64,000 nt of DNA from Rhodospirillaceae bacterium (GCA_002712335.1 PATI01000004.1:3627-67626); one strand, 5' to 3'. Positions 27,256-36,595 are shown, counted from the stretch's first letter. Made by a program: numbers and translations. The notes: generated by a model not told the origin, from the sequence alone.

Positions 27256-28518
27256 ATGTCTTCAAAAATTGAACGTCCGAGAGGTCAACTATCTTGGTTG
27301 TTAGATATTCCTCGAAGAATGACATCAGCTATCAGTGGATTATTTTGTTGTTTCCTATTAAACCGCCTAGCCAATAATCTAGAATGTGGGGGCATCCATT
27401 TTATCCTACCTGGCCAAAAAGAGATAAAATGCAAAACGGCAAAAAAAGGGCCAAATGCAATCATAAAATTTAGGTCATACACCGGTATATTAAGGCTTTG
27501 CTTTGGTGGTTACATGGGTCTGGGTGAGGGCTATGTTAATGGAGACTGGTCGACACCATCGCTCAAAGAGCTATTTCAATTTGGTATTGAAAATCAAGAA
27601 AAGTTCAGAACGAGGTTATCGGGTAATTATTTGGCAAGGATACCCAGAAAGATTTTTAGGATTTTAAATCGTAACTCGAAAAAGGGAAGTAAAAGAAATA
27701 TTTCTTATCATTACGACCTGGGAAATGAATTTTATAAGCTTTGGCTTGATTCATCGATGACCTATTCATCCGGATTTTATGAAGATCCGGGGTTATCCCT
27801 AGAGGAAGCTCAGTTAAAAAAATATCGAAGGATAATCGAAACACTGGGTATAAGATCAAATCATCATGTACTGGAAATTGGATGTGGGTGGGGCGGTTTT
27901 TCAGAATTAGTTGCTGAAGAGACAGGAGCCACAATTACTGGCATTACTATTTCGAAGGAACAGTTTGATTACGCTTGTAATCGTATTCAAAAAGCTGGCC
28001 TGAACAAAAAGGCAAAAATCCAATTATCAGATTACCGTGAGGTGTCAGGGACCTATGACAGAATAGTCTCCATTGAAATGTTAGAGGCTGTTGGCGAGGC
28101 TTATTGGCCAGACTTTTTTAATACTATTGCCAAAAATCTGGCGCCAAACGGAAAAGCCATCGTGCAAGTCATTTTCGTACCGGATAAAAGGTTTGCGAAT
28201 TATCGAAGAAAATCTGATTTTATTCAGCGTCATATCTTCCCCGGTGGCATGCTAATTTCACCCAAAATGATGGAAAAACAAGCCCAAAAAGTCGGCCTGA
28301 GTATTAGTGAATGTTTCAGTTTTGGTAGCTCTTATGGAACAACTCTTAATCGATGGCATGACCGGTTTATCGATAATTGGGGACTGATAGAAGCGCTGGG
28401 TTTTGACGGGCGTTTCAAACGCCTATGGGAATATTATCTCAACTATACCGCTGCAGGCTTCCAAGCAGGAACAATCAATGTCGGACAATTTCTTTTACAA
28501 AAGAACATTGAGAGTTAA
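27256..28518 (+). CDS. Cyclopropane-fatty-acyl-phospholipid synthase family methyltransferase
   Basis: A 420-residue SAM-dependent enzyme. An N-terminal lipid-binding region (about 30-120) precedes the catalytic domain with SYHYDLGNEFYKLWLD, the SAM-binding VLEIGCGWGGF near residue 204, and YDRIVSIEMLEAVGE near 265, all conserved in CFA synthases. It methylates or methylenates double bonds of acyl chains in membrane phospholipids. Paralogues in this gene context can make 10-methyl branches for methyl-substituted or furan fatty acids instead of cyclopropanes, so I leave the symbol blank. The 3' end overlaps the following permease gene by 41 bp. Confidence 0.9.
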   Translation: MSSKIERPRGQLSWLLDIPRRMTSAISGLFCCFLLNRLANNLECGGIHFILPGQKEIKCKTAKKGPNAIIKFRSYTGILRLCFGGYMGLGEGYVNGDWSTPSLKELFQFGIENQEKFRTRLSGNYLARIPRKIFRILNRNSKKGSKRNISYHYDLGNEFYKLWLDSSMTYSSGFYEDPGLSLEEAQLKKYRRIIETLGIRSNHHVLEIGCGWGGFSELVAEETGATITGITISKEQFDYACNRIQKAGLNKKAKIQLSDYREVSGTYDRIVSIEMLEAVGEAYWPDFFNTIAKNLAPNGKAIVQVIFVPDKRFANYRRKSDFIQRHIFPGGMLISPKMMEKQAQKVGLSISECFSFGSSYGTTLNRWHDRFIDNWGLIEALGFDGRFKRLWEYYLNYTAAGFQAGTINVGQFLLQKNIES

Positions 28519-29884
28519 TTATAAAAATAATAAATCTTGGCATAATATTCGCTATGGGTCTGCCGCTTTTGTCCTCGGCATACCTGCGATACCCTTGCTT
28601 GTTATGCTTCCGCCACTTTATGCGGATACACTGGGTTTAGGTCTTACATCGACAGGAATTGCACTATTTCTTGCACGCAGTTTTGATGTTTTATCCGATC
28701 CGGTGATCGGCTATATATCCGATAATTTAAATACCAGATGGGGATGTAAAAAACCCCTTATAGGGCTCGGAACGATTTTGGGTGGTACTGGTTTATTTTA
28801 TCTTCTCACTCCAGACGAAAATATCAGTATTTGGTACCTAGGCCTCTGGGCGATAGTGCTTTATTTTGGTTGGACCCTTATCAATATTCCCTACCTTGCG
28901 TGGGGGGCCTCACTTTCCGAAGATTATCATGGCAGGATAAAAATTACCTCTATACGTGAAATATTTACAATTCTTGGAATAATCACGGCAGTGGCTATAG
29001 CAGCTATCGCCGCTAGTTTGGGCTATAGCGAACGCGGGGCATTAGAGCTCGTCGCTTTCTTGGTACTTGGAGTAGGATGTTTCTTGTTCGTCATCCTTTT
29101 ATTTACCGTAGATGACCCCACACGCAAAAACTCCATCCCGTCAAGAAAACAAAACATACGCTGTTTAATTCACAGTATTACAACTAATAAGCCGTTCCTT
29201 CTTCTCATTTTTGGTTGGTTCATCAATAGTTTAGCTAATGGAATACCGGCTGTTTTATTCATTTTATTTATGAAATTTATATTAGAAGCTAGTATCGCAG
29301 AACGGGGGATACTTACTTTTATATATTTTTTTTCAGGGGTTATTGGGATCCCCATTTGGTTATTGTTGAGTCACTTTATCGGCAAGCACCGGACTTGGTG
29401 CTTTGCCATGTTTTTAGCGTGTATAGCATTTATAGGGGTTCCAAGTTTGGGCCCTCACGATATATTTGCCTTTAGTTTTATATGTATTATTACTGGCCTC
29501 GCGTTGGGAGCCGATTTATCGTTACCCCCTGCTATTCAGGCTGATGTTATTGAATTCGAACTATTTCGGTCTGGAAAAGACTGCGGTGGGACAATGTTCT
29601 CGATCTGGAGCCTAACCACAAAACTTGCACTAGCTTTATCTGTAGCCGTTGCTTTTCCTGCCTTGGAATCTCTTGGTTTTTCGCCGGACTTCCCCAAAGA
29701 AGAAAATAACCTATTTGCGCTGACCATAATCTATGCTGCTGTTCCAGTCGGCTTAAAATTATTGGCAATAGCTTTGATATGGCACTACCCACTCACGCCA
29801 AAGAAACAAAATGTTATCCGGCGGTTTTTGGAAAGGCGTCAAATGAAAGGGAAAATCACAAGTTGTAAGTCAGGCCTTAACTAA
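28478..29884 (+). CDS. MFS transporter, glycoside-pentoside-hexuronide (MelB-like) type
   Basis: A 12-segment inner-membrane permease of the GPH/MFS_2 group: FDVLSDPVIGYISDNLNTRWG and KPLIGLGTILGG near the N-terminus and LPPAIQADVIEFELFRSGK in the second half. I choose ATG 28478 (MSDNFFYKRT, 468 residues), preceded by AGCAGGA, rather than 28403, which would overlap the methyltransferase by 116 bp. A GPH permease is a regular partner in this lipid-modification locus, so it may flip or carry a lipid-related molecule rather than a sugar. The 3' end overlaps the convergent SDR gene by 15 bp. Confidence 0.85.
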   Translation: MSDNFFYKRTLRVNYKNNKSWHNIRYGSAAFVLGIPAIPLLVMLPPLYADTLGLGLTSTGIALFLARSFDVLSDPVIGYISDNLNTRWGCKKPLIGLGTILGGTGLFYLLTPDENISIWYLGLWAIVLYFGWTLINIPYLAWGASLSEDYHGRIKITSIREIFTILGIITAVAIAAIAASLGYSERGALELVAFLVLGVGCFLFVILLFTVDDPTRKNSIPSRKQNIRCLIHSITTNKPFLLLIFGWFINSLANGIPAVLFILFMKFILEASIAERGILTFIYFFSGVIGIPIWLLLSHFIGKHRTWCFAMFLACIAFIGVPSLGPHDIFAFSFICIITGLALGADLSLPPAIQADVIEFELFRSGKDCGGTMFSIWSLTTKLALALSVAVAFPALESLGFSPDFPKEENNLFALTIIYAAVPVGLKLLAIALIWHYPLTPKKQNVIRRFLERRQMKGKITSCKSGLN

Positions 29885-30622
29885 TTGCCGGACAAGCTTA
29901 AAATAAAGACGATAGGGTAAAAAACTCGCTATCTTTAAAAGAAAGGCAAAACGTTTTGGAAAAGCTATTTCGAATTTTTTACGTTCCAAGCCGTCAACAA
30001 TACGACAAGCAGCATCTTCAGCATCAATCAGAAAGGGCATAAAAAATTGGTTTCTATCTGTAAGTGGTGTTTTCACAAAGCCTGGATGAATTACGGTGAT
30101 ATTTATTCCATAGAAATCAAGCTCAGGTTTTAATCCTTCACACATATTAGTAAGTGCCGCCTTAGTAGCTCCGTAAGCACTAGCATAAGGTAGTCCTCTA
30201 TAAGCCGTTAGTGAGGATACAACAGCTATATGCCCCCTAGATCTGCGTCTCATAAATTGAAGCAAGGGATCAAGGCAGTGCACAGTTCCCATCAAATTAA
30301 GATCTATATGATCCCGGAAATATTTTGAGGAAAATTCAGAAACATCAAACCTATTATAAGTTCCTGCATTAAGAACTGCCAAATCAATAGGTCCATCTTT
30401 GCCTTCTATCTTTTCAACTGTCTCCCTAACTGTTTCGCCCATTGTTATGTCTAGGGGACATGGGACTATTTGGCCGCTAAAATCGGATGCTTCTGTTGCG
30501 AGACTATTGAGGTTCGACTTATCGCGCGAGCTTGCGACGACCTTCCAACCTCGTCTTGCCAATTCCAAAGAAACCGCTCTGCCAATTCCCGAGCTTGCAC
30601 CTGTAATCCACGCTAAAGCCAT
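29870..30622 (-). CDS. Short-chain dehydrogenase/reductase
   Basis: A 250-residue classical SDR: cofactor motif TGASSGIGRAV near residue 6, NAG at about 86, catalytic Ser near 140 and Tyr-X3-Lys in YASAYGATKAAL. The pattern of basic residues after strand 2 (SSRDKSN) fits NADP(H). It converges on the permease gene with a 15-bp overlap of the 3' ends. SDR genes accompany the FAD oxidoreductase/DUF1365/methyltransferase set elsewhere, so a role in the same lipid pathway is likely though the substrate is unknown. The C-terminus is hydrophobic and basic (SFLPYRLYFKLVRQL), which may allow membrane contact. Confidence 0.88.
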   Translation of the reverse strand: MALAWITGASSGIGRAVSLELARRGWKVVASSRDKSNLNSLATEASDFSGQIVPCPLDITMGETVRETVEKIEGKDGPIDLAVLNAGTYNRFDVSEFSSKYFRDHIDLNLMGTVHCLDPLLQFMRRRSRGHIAVVSSLTAYRGLPYASAYGATKAALTNMCEGLKPELDFYGINITVIHPGFVKTPLTDRNQFFMPFLIDAEDAACRIVDGLERKKFEIAFPKRFAFLLKIASFLPYRLYFKLVRQLVKA

Positions 30623-30795
30623 GGAATTTCACTGCGGAGGAATGTAATGATCAACGGGCTCCGATCCTGCGTATGTAGGCTCTTGCATTTCATATTTGAT
30701 AAAAGCAGATTAATTGTAAAATTCCTTATTTAAAAATTAATACAAAATATTAAAAATAATTTGGAATATTATTCCAATGTTTCCAAAAGAGTATT

Positions 30796-30892
30796 GAGGT
30801 GCTTCGTGATCCTGACAAGATTCGAACTTGTGACCCCCAGATTAGGAATCTGGTGCTCTATCCTACTGAGCTACAGGACCACGAAACACCTC
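30796..30892. repeat. Inverted repeat extending the tRNA-Arg acceptor stem
   Basis: Twelve bases on each side of the tRNA (GAGGTGCTTCGT at 30796-30807 and ACGAAACACCTC at 30881-30892) are complementary with one G-T pair and continue directly from the acceptor stem; the left arm includes the discriminator position. The precursor could thus form an uninterrupted helix of about 19 pairs. Confidence 0.8.
30807..30880 (-). tRNA. tRNA-Arg (anticodon CCU)
   Basis: Read on the minus strand, all arms are present: acceptor GGTCCTG/CAGGATC (one G-T), D-arm AGCTC..GAGC, anticodon stem CCAGA/TCTGG around the loop TTCCTAA with anticodon CCT, and T-arm ACAAG-TTCGAAT-CTTGT. The discriminator is A and CCA is not encoded. 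It decodes AGG. The leader and trailer extend the acceptor helix (see the repeat entry). Confidence 0.95.
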
Positions 30893-31035
30893 ATAAAATA
30901 TTTCAACTTCCGTTTCAGAGGTTCTAAACGTTTATAAAATTATCGGTGAAACTAATCAAAAATTAAAGCTTTATAAATATGTTTTAAGGATACCCATGGC
31001 ATTCGACTTATAAGACAGCTTAATTCTAAATGATA

Positions 31036-31764
31036 TTATTCCAGTATTTTTGCCGCTCTAGTAGTCTTTTCAACATAACCCTCATAGCCGGCAGCTCTTA
31101 AAGTGCAGGCGGGACAATTACCACACCCATATCCCCAATCATGTCTTAAATTCCGGTCTCCAAGATAACAACTATGGCTATATTCTATTACAATATCAGT
31201 AAATACAGCTCCACCTATTCGATATCCCATTTCCCAAATTTCCGTTTTATCAAGTTTCATCAAAGGTGTATGCAATACAAATTTAGAATCCATGCCAATA
31301 TTTAGAGCGGTTTCCATAGCTGAAACGAACTCTTCACGGCAATCCGGATAACCGGAATAATCAACCTCACCAACGCCAATAATAATATTACGAATATTTC
31401 GTCGGTAAGCGACTGCTGCTGCCAATGTAAGAAAGATCAAATTTCGTCCGGGAACGAAGGTGTTCGGTAGATTACCCTCTGCAAAGGTTATCTCCACATC
31501 TCGGGTCAAAGCGGTTTCGCTTATATCACCTAACGTGGGAATAGAGTGAAAATGATCTTTACCGAGCTTATCATTCCATGCGGGAAAATTTTTCCTTAGA
31601 GAAGAAAAAATTTTTTCACGGGATTCCAATTCAACTTTATGTCTTTGTCCATAGTCAAAACCAATTGTTTCAGTTTTTGTAAAATTTTGAACTGCCCATG
31701 CCAAACAGGTTGAACTATCTTGTCCCCCTGAAAATAACACTAAACACTTATCATTTGCTTGCAT
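31036..31764 (-). CDS. queC: 7-cyano-7-deazaguanine synthase
   Basis: A 242-residue enzyme that converts 7-carboxy-7-deazaguanine to preQ0 with ATP and ammonia in queuosine biosynthesis. It has the PP-loop FSGGQDSST (residues 11-19) and the C-terminal zinc site with four cysteines (one in SHSCYLG, three in CGNCPAC). FVPGRNLIFLTLAA is also typical. It stands alone, without queD or queE nearby. I searched its 150-nt leader for a preQ1 aptamer by eye and saw none. Confidence 0.95.
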   Translation of the reverse strand: MQANDKCLVLFSGGQDSSTCLAWAVQNFTKTETIGFDYGQRHKVELESREKIFSSLRKNFPAWNDKLGKDHFHSIPTLGDISETALTRDVEITFAEGNLPNTFVPGRNLIFLTLAAAVAYRRNIRNIIIGVGEVDYSGYPDCREEFVSAMETALNIGMDSKFVLHTPLMKLDKTEIWEMGYRIGGAVFTDIVIEYSHSCYLGDRNLRHDWGYGCGNCPACTLRAAGYEGYVEKTTRAAKILE

Positions 31765-31914
31765 AAGTTCTGACTAACTCGCCTTTACCAAGAGCACAAC
31801 TATGAATGATTTATCAAAAGTTTAAGTTAGATTTTGGGTAAAGAATGCGACCTAGACTTAATTCTTCTGAAGGCTCCGACCCTCTTTACCATCTATTATC
31901 AACTCAGATAACCT

Positions 31915-33372
31915 TCAAATCGCAGGTGCGGGCGTATAAGATTGAACGCCCATTTTTTCCCGTAAAATTTTTTCCCTCCCGCCATGAAAATCAATCATTG
32001 CGTTTTGGTCATCCTTAGCTTGCCGATCAGCAACCTCCGGATCTACAATTTCGCGTAACAGCTTTTCATATTCACTGCAAACTTCGGCATATTTTGGATC
32101 CTGCGCCAAATTCTTCTCTTCATCTGGGTCAACATCCAGATCAAAAAGCTCTGGCTGATAATCGACATAGTAATTGAATTTGAACTTACCTTTGCGGATC
32201 ATAAATCCACCAGTAGGCGAAGCACTTGCATGGTATTGGCTGAAGATAACCCGGTTTTTATTTTTTGTTTGCACAGCAACATCAATTAAAGAGCAACCGG
32301 GAAGATTATTGTCATCTGGCTTTTCTTGCACACCAGTAGACTTAATAATGGTTGGATAAATATCTACTAAGGAAACAGGGGTATCACACACAGATCCTGC
32401 AGAAATATCAGGCCCGGAAATTAACATCGGTATACCAGTACTTTCTTCATAAAATACAGATTTTCCCCATAACCCTCGGGCTCCAGCGTTTTCACCATGA
32501 TCACTTGTAAAGATTATTCGCGTATTCTCACTCAATCCCGCGGCTTCAAGGCTCTTCAATACAAGACCAATTTGATTATCAACAAAAGAACATAAACCGA
32601 GATATGCCGCCATTGCAGCCTTAGATTTTTCTAGTGTCAAGCAGTTAGCATGAGGTTGCCTCTGAGCCAAAATCTCTACCCAAGGGTGACGACGATATCC
32701 CTCTTCTGGATCCAGTTTTGGCCCAGGCATGTCATCAGGTCTGTACATACTGTAATAGGGTTCCGGCACCGTCAAAGGATAGTGCGGAGATAAAAAACTT
32801 ACAAACAAACACCAAGGTTTAGTATTGTGATACTTTCCCACATTACCCAGCCATTGTGAAGCGAGCTCTGCAACACGTAAATCATATTTCGTATAATCTG
32901 ACTCACCTGCACAGGCCTTAGCGGCAAAACCGGGCTTTTTCTTGGATTCCGGATCAAAGGGTGGCATTGGGTCCCTGATCGCGGCGGTAATTGAGCCAAC
33001 TCCATCTTTGATATACATGGGAACTTGGCGTTTATCAAATCCAGTCGGGTCGTCATCCTTTCGATAATGAAGCTTGCCGATAGATTCAACTAAAATACCG
33101 GCTTCCTGAAGGCGGTGGCCCCAGCTAGTGACACGCCCGTCATAAGCTGTAGCATTATCCCAATAATGATTATCGTGATTATATCTCCCAGTGGCCAAAG
33201 ACGCTCGCGCTGGCACACATATAGGACAGTTTGTATAGGCATTCGTGAAACGAATGCCACTTTTGGCTAAACCATCCAAATTAGGTGTTTGTACGATGGG
33301 GTGGCCACTACAGCCTAACATGGCACGATTGTGTTCATCGGCCATTATAAAAAGAACGTTGGTAGGCTTCAT
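31915..33372 (-). CDS. Sulfatase (formylglycine-dependent, alkaline phosphatase superfamily)
   Basis: A 485-residue sulfatase. The N-terminal ADEHN (Asp12) begins the metal site, Cys52 in CVPARASLATGRY is the residue oxidised to formylglycine, and FTSDHGENAG near 290 completes the calcium site. No signal peptide is visible, so it is cytoplasmic, like choline-sulfatase and some phosphonate hydrolases of this superfamily; I cannot choose the substrate. No formylglycine-generating enzyme gene is adjacent. It is monocistronic, with 150 bp to queC upstream-to-downstream and 36 bp to the PagL-like gene's end. Confidence 0.9.
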   Translation of the reverse strand: MKPTNVLFIMADEHNRAMLGCSGHPIVQTPNLDGLAKSGIRFTNAYTNCPICVPARASLATGRYNHDNHYWDNATAYDGRVTSWGHRLQEAGILVESIGKLHYRKDDDPTGFDKRQVPMYIKDGVGSITAAIRDPMPPFDPESKKKPGFAAKACAGESDYTKYDLRVAELASQWLGNVGKYHNTKPWCLFVSFLSPHYPLTVPEPYYSMYRPDDMPGPKLDPEEGYRRHPWVEILAQRQPHANCLTLEKSKAAMAAYLGLCSFVDNQIGLVLKSLEAAGLSENTRIIFTSDHGENAGARGLWGKSVFYEESTGIPMLISGPDISAGSVCDTPVSLVDIYPTIIKSTGVQEKPDDNNLPGCSLIDVAVQTKNKNRVIFSQYHASASPTGGFMIRKGKFKFNYYVDYQPELFDLDVDPDEEKNLAQDPKYAEVCSEYEKLLREIVDPEVADRQAKDDQNAMIDFHGGREKILREKMGVQSYTPAPAI

Positions 33373-33408
33373 AAATATCCCCTGTTTAATCTCGTTAGAT
33401 GTATCCTT

Positions 33409-34122
33409 TTACCAAGAAAAGGGAACCGAATAACCAAGACTGAGTACTTCTGTCCCAGGGTTATTATCTGAAAGACTAGCATTAGAAAGATGATAAATCA
33501 TCAACCCTAGACGGTGCCGATTTTTAAATTGATACGAAACTTCTAATGCCGAACGAAATTCAATGGCATGCCCGAGATCCTTACCATCACCGTCCAGATA
33601 AAGCCCTGCTGCAAAAGAAGGGGTCAGTATAAAATTTCCAAACACCCAATCGAGGGATATACCTCCATATCCATAAATCGCTTTATCCCCAGTAATCATA
33701 AGCCCGGTCAAGGGCTGTAATTTTAAGAATGCCTTTGCAAAACGTTTCTCTACCCTCAGTTCAAAAGTACTTTTATTGTCATTAATATCATAATATCCGG
33801 TCCCAAATTGCAGATAACTCATTCTATTTTTACTGACACTATTTAAAATATATTTAACCGGACGCTTATAACCTCCCGATGAGGGATTTTGTTTTTTGCG
33901 GGTTGTGTTTAATTGAGAGGTTAACTTGGATTTCTCTATAGCTTGTTGCCCTGCACTAATTACGAACCCCGACTTACGATTTAATTCTGTGATAAATGGA
34001 TGTGGCTCGAATAACAAACTTTCAATGTCATAGGATTTGGTACCAGACAAAACTGGAGTCACTCCTAATGATAACATAATCACTATAATTAATAGCTTAG
34101 AATTTTTTATTATAGATCTCAA
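33409..34122 (-). CDS. Outer-membrane lipid A deacylase-like protein (PagL/acyloxyacyl hydrolase family)
   Basis: A 237-residue precursor with a signal peptide (about 1-28, LLIIVIMLSLGVTPVLSG) and a C-terminal beta-barrel ending in tryptophan, as outer-membrane proteins do. His211-X-Ser213 (YHLSNASL) and Glu225 have the same spacing as the catalytic His-Ser-Glu of PagL, which removes the 3-position acyl chain from lipid A. An enzymatically active deacylase that remodels the outer leaflet is therefore likely. The region 65-85 is a long polar linker absent from short PagL proteins. It is the gene just upstream of the sulfatase's convergent end on the same strand, probably transcribed alone. Confidence 0.85.
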   Translation of the reverse strand: MRSIIKNSKLLIIVIMLSLGVTPVLSGTKSYDIESLLFEPHPFITELNRKSGFVISAGQQAIEKSKLTSQLNTTRKKQNPSSGGYKRPVKYILNSVSKNRMSYLQFGTGYYDINDNKSTFELRVEKRFAKAFLKLQPLTGLMITGDKAIYGYGGISLDWVFGNFILTPSFAAGLYLDGDGKDLGHAIEFRSALEVSYQFKNRHRLGLMIYHLSNASLSDNNPGTEVLSLGYSVPFSW

Positions 34123-34209
34123 TTAGTACACTCTACTATTTGATTAGTTTGTTGTTGTTAATCTTACGGAATATCCTTCAGGCCGCAACTGCTTACCAAA
34201 GCTTAGAAC

Positions 34210-35166
34210 TCAGCGTCGATGCTTAAATCTTTCCGAAGCTCTAACAAGTGCTGCCCTAATTCCTGGTTCCATAGCTGAATGACCGGCGTCGGGGACTATA
34301 ACATATTCAGCCTCGGGCCAAGCTTCGTGTAACTCATTTGCAGTAGTAATTGGACAAACCATGTCATAACGCCCTTGAATAATAACAGCCGGTATATTCC
34401 GTATTTTATCAATATTCTTAAGCAACGCCCCTTCTTCAATAAACAAATCGTTGACAAAATAATGAGCTTCAATTCTGGCAAGAGCATAGGCTAAAGCATC
34501 ATTGCTAAACGCCGAAACAGTCTCCGGACTAGGTATCAAAGTTGAACATGCTCCTTCATAAGCGCTCCACGCTCTTGCCGCCGGAAGATATATCGCTGGA
34601 TCATTACTCATTAACCTTTGGTAATAAGCTGAGAGAATATCACCACACTCCACCTCGGTAAGCTCTGCAACTAATTCATTCCAGTTTTCAGGAAATACTG
34701 TTTTCATACCATAAAGAAACCAATCGAGTTCTTTCCGAAGGCCCAGAAAAATTCCACGCAAGATAAATCCAATACAACGGTCCGGGTATGCTTCGCCATA
34801 GGCAATACCTAGTGTGCTTCCCCAAGATCCACCGAAAACGATCCAGCGCTCGATACCAAGGTGCACACGCAATGCCTCGATATCCCTAACCAAATGTTGT
34901 GTAGTGTTATCGGTCAATTCACCTTGTGGTTCAGACCGACCCGCTCCTCTCTGGTCATAAATTATAATTCGATAGACACCGGGATCGAAAAATCGACGAT
35001 GTACGGGGGTAGCCCCTGCCCCTGGGCCCCCATGTAGAAATACTACGGGCACTCCTTTAGGGTTACCGGATTGTTCCCAATACATTTTATGGAGATTATC
35101 TAGTACCAACCAACCGGTCTCATAGGGGTTGATAGGTGAGTATAGTTGTTCACGGGTCGTTAACAC
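34210..35166 (-). CDS. pip: Proline iminopeptidase
   Basis: A 318-residue alpha/beta hydrolase of peptidase family S33 that releases N-terminal proline from peptides in the cytoplasm. It has the oxyanion motif HGGPGAG (45-51), DQRGAGRSEP (71-80), nucleophile Ser114 in FGGSWGSTLG, a cap domain, Asp in GRYDMVCP near 270 and catalytic His in PDAGHSAMEP near 297. Length and order are standard. It lies 87 bp upstream of the PagL-like gene on the same strand and about 100 bp from the end of carD. Confidence 0.93.
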   Translation of the reverse strand: MLTTREQLYSPINPYETGWLVLDNLHKMYWEQSGNPKGVPVVFLHGGPGAGATPVHRRFFDPGVYRIIIYDQRGAGRSEPQGELTDNTTQHLVRDIEALRVHLGIERWIVFGGSWGSTLGIAYGEAYPDRCIGFILRGIFLGLRKELDWFLYGMKTVFPENWNELVAELTEVECGDILSAYYQRLMSNDPAIYLPAARAWSAYEGACSTLIPSPETVSAFSNDALAYALARIEAHYFVNDLFIEEGALLKNIDKIRNIPAVIIQGRYDMVCPITTANELHEAWPEAEYVIVPDAGHSAMEPGIRAALVRASERFKHRR

Positions 35167-35266
35167 AGACTCTAACCTCTACTTTACATACCTATCATCA
35201 CCCAAATAAGAAAATAGAACCAAAGGTAATAAAAATGATTGGACGAATTCTTTTCAATCCTTTTGT

Positions 35267-35794
35267 TTACGCTGCTTTAACGAGCATATTCTCTAGTTTT
35301 TGCGTTGCAGCATCCACCTCTATTTTTTCAACCAACGCTAATTCCAATGCTAATCGACTAATTGCCGACTCATACATCTGGCGTTCACTATAGGATTGAT
35401 CCGGTTGATCAGGCGGACGATGCAAATCCCGTACAACCTCGGCAATGGCCACCGGATCGCCGCTATTAATTTTTGCATCATATTCTTGCGCTCGACGGCT
35501 CCACATGGTTCTTTTTGCGCGGGCCCGACCTTTAAGCGTACCCACCGCAGCTTGCATTTTATCCTTGCTACTAATTTTTCGCAAACCAGATTCTTCTACT
35601 TTTCCCACTGGGACACGAAGTGTCATTTTTTCAGCTGCAAACCTAATAACAAAGAGTTGAAGTTTAAATCCTGCTACTTCTTCTTTTACTATATCAATTA
35701 CCTGTCCAACTCCATGTGTTGGATAAACCACATAGTCTTTCACGACAAATGGTAACTTTTTCGCTTTAGCCTTAGCTTTCGCTGTCCTAGCCAT
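35267..35794 (-). CDS. CarD family transcriptional regulator
   Basis: A 175-residue protein with an N-terminal basic tail (ARTAKAKAKAKKLPF) followed by the CarD/TRCF RNA-polymerase-interacting domain (VVYPTHGVGQVIDI, about 20-80) and a helical C-terminal domain (RAQEYDAKINSGD; ALELALVEKIEVD). CarD proteins bind the RNA polymerase beta subunit and stabilise open promoter complexes. The Lys/Ala tail is common in alphaproteobacterial members. It is downstream of fdxA on the same strand; the 279 bp between them hold no gene I can support. Confidence 0.93.
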   Translation of the reverse strand: MARTAKAKAKAKKLPFVVKDYVVYPTHGVGQVIDIVKEEVAGFKLQLFVIRFAAEKMTLRVPVGKVEESGLRKISSKDKMQAAVGTLKGRARAKRTMWSRRAQEYDAKINSGDPVAIAEVVRDLHRPPDQPDQSYSERQMYESAISRLALELALVEKIEVDAATQKLENMLVKAA

Positions 35795-36073
35795 AAATTT
35801 CTCTCACTTAAAACGAGGATAACACAAAATATTTTTGATTATAAATTACCAAAAAGTTGAACCCATTAACCTTTTTGAGGAATTTAATTTCGTACCCAAC
35901 CCAGATCACAACTGACCTAATGTTGGAGACAAATTATAATTGCAAAGTAAATCCTAATATTTATAAGAAATTTGCCTGCCAATTTTAATCTTTATAACAT
36001 ACAAATCGTCATAAGGACAGGCATGTTTGCCGCCTCTTTTTTAATACCCATACGACCTTAATAATAAAAACAA

Positions 36074-36412
36074 TCAGCTTTCTGAGGCAGGATTTTCACT
36101 AAAATGATCCTGAAACTTGTTTGCAACGTCCTTCCAGTCATCTGCATCGGCTGGTGGATCACCCTTACGCGTGATATTAGGCCACTCTTCAGCATACTTG
36201 TTGTTTACTTCTAGGAATTGCTCTGCGCCACTTTCTGTATCGGGTTGAATGGCTTCTGCAGGACATTCGGGTTCGCAAACACCACAATCTATGCATTCAT
36301 CAGGGTGAATGACTAACATATTTTCCCCCTCATAAAAGCAATCTACCGGGCAAACCTCGACGCAATCCATAAATTTACATTTAATACAGTTTTCCGTGAC
36401 GACGTAAGTCAT
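36074..36412 (-). CDS. fdxA: Seven-iron ferredoxin
   Basis: A 112-residue ferredoxin with one 3Fe-4S and one 4Fe-4S cluster. Cys9, Cys17 and Cys50 fit the 3Fe ligands and Cys21, Cys40, Cys43 and Cys46 the 4Fe ligands, the same spacing as Azotobacter ferredoxin I shifted by one; Cys12 and Cys25 are additional. The C-terminal 50 residues are the family's usual acidic extension. It shuttles electrons at low potential in the cytoplasm and could serve the HcrB-like hydroxylase, though nothing ties them together. Typical alphaproteobacterial neighbourhood with S4 protein, helicase and CarD. Confidence 0.95.
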   Translation of the reverse strand: MTYVVTENCIKCKFMDCVEVCPVDCFYEGENMLVIHPDECIDCGVCEPECPAEAIQPDTESGAEQFLEVNNKYAEEWPNITRKGDPPADADDWKDVANKFQDHFSENPASES

Positions 36413-36595
36413 AGTAGTCTCCGATCAATACTTGCTACCCTTATTTTGAGTAACAACTTTTAAAAATACCACATTAGCAACACCGTTTGATTTCTGTACT
36501 ATTTCATAGCGATGTGTGCAACGCCCTTATACAAGAATTTTATAAAATTAAAACACTTCTATGCAAACTATATAGGTTTTTAAGTATTTTGATTG

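Noticed and set aside
31765..31914. preQ1 riboswitch before queC
   Set aside because: I looked for the C-rich/A-rich pseudoknot pattern in the leader and saw nothing convincing.
36015..36050. Short hairpin followed by a T-run on the plus strand between fdxA and carD
   Set aside because: The stem is only about 4 bp and no plus-strand gene ends there, so a terminator call is not justified.
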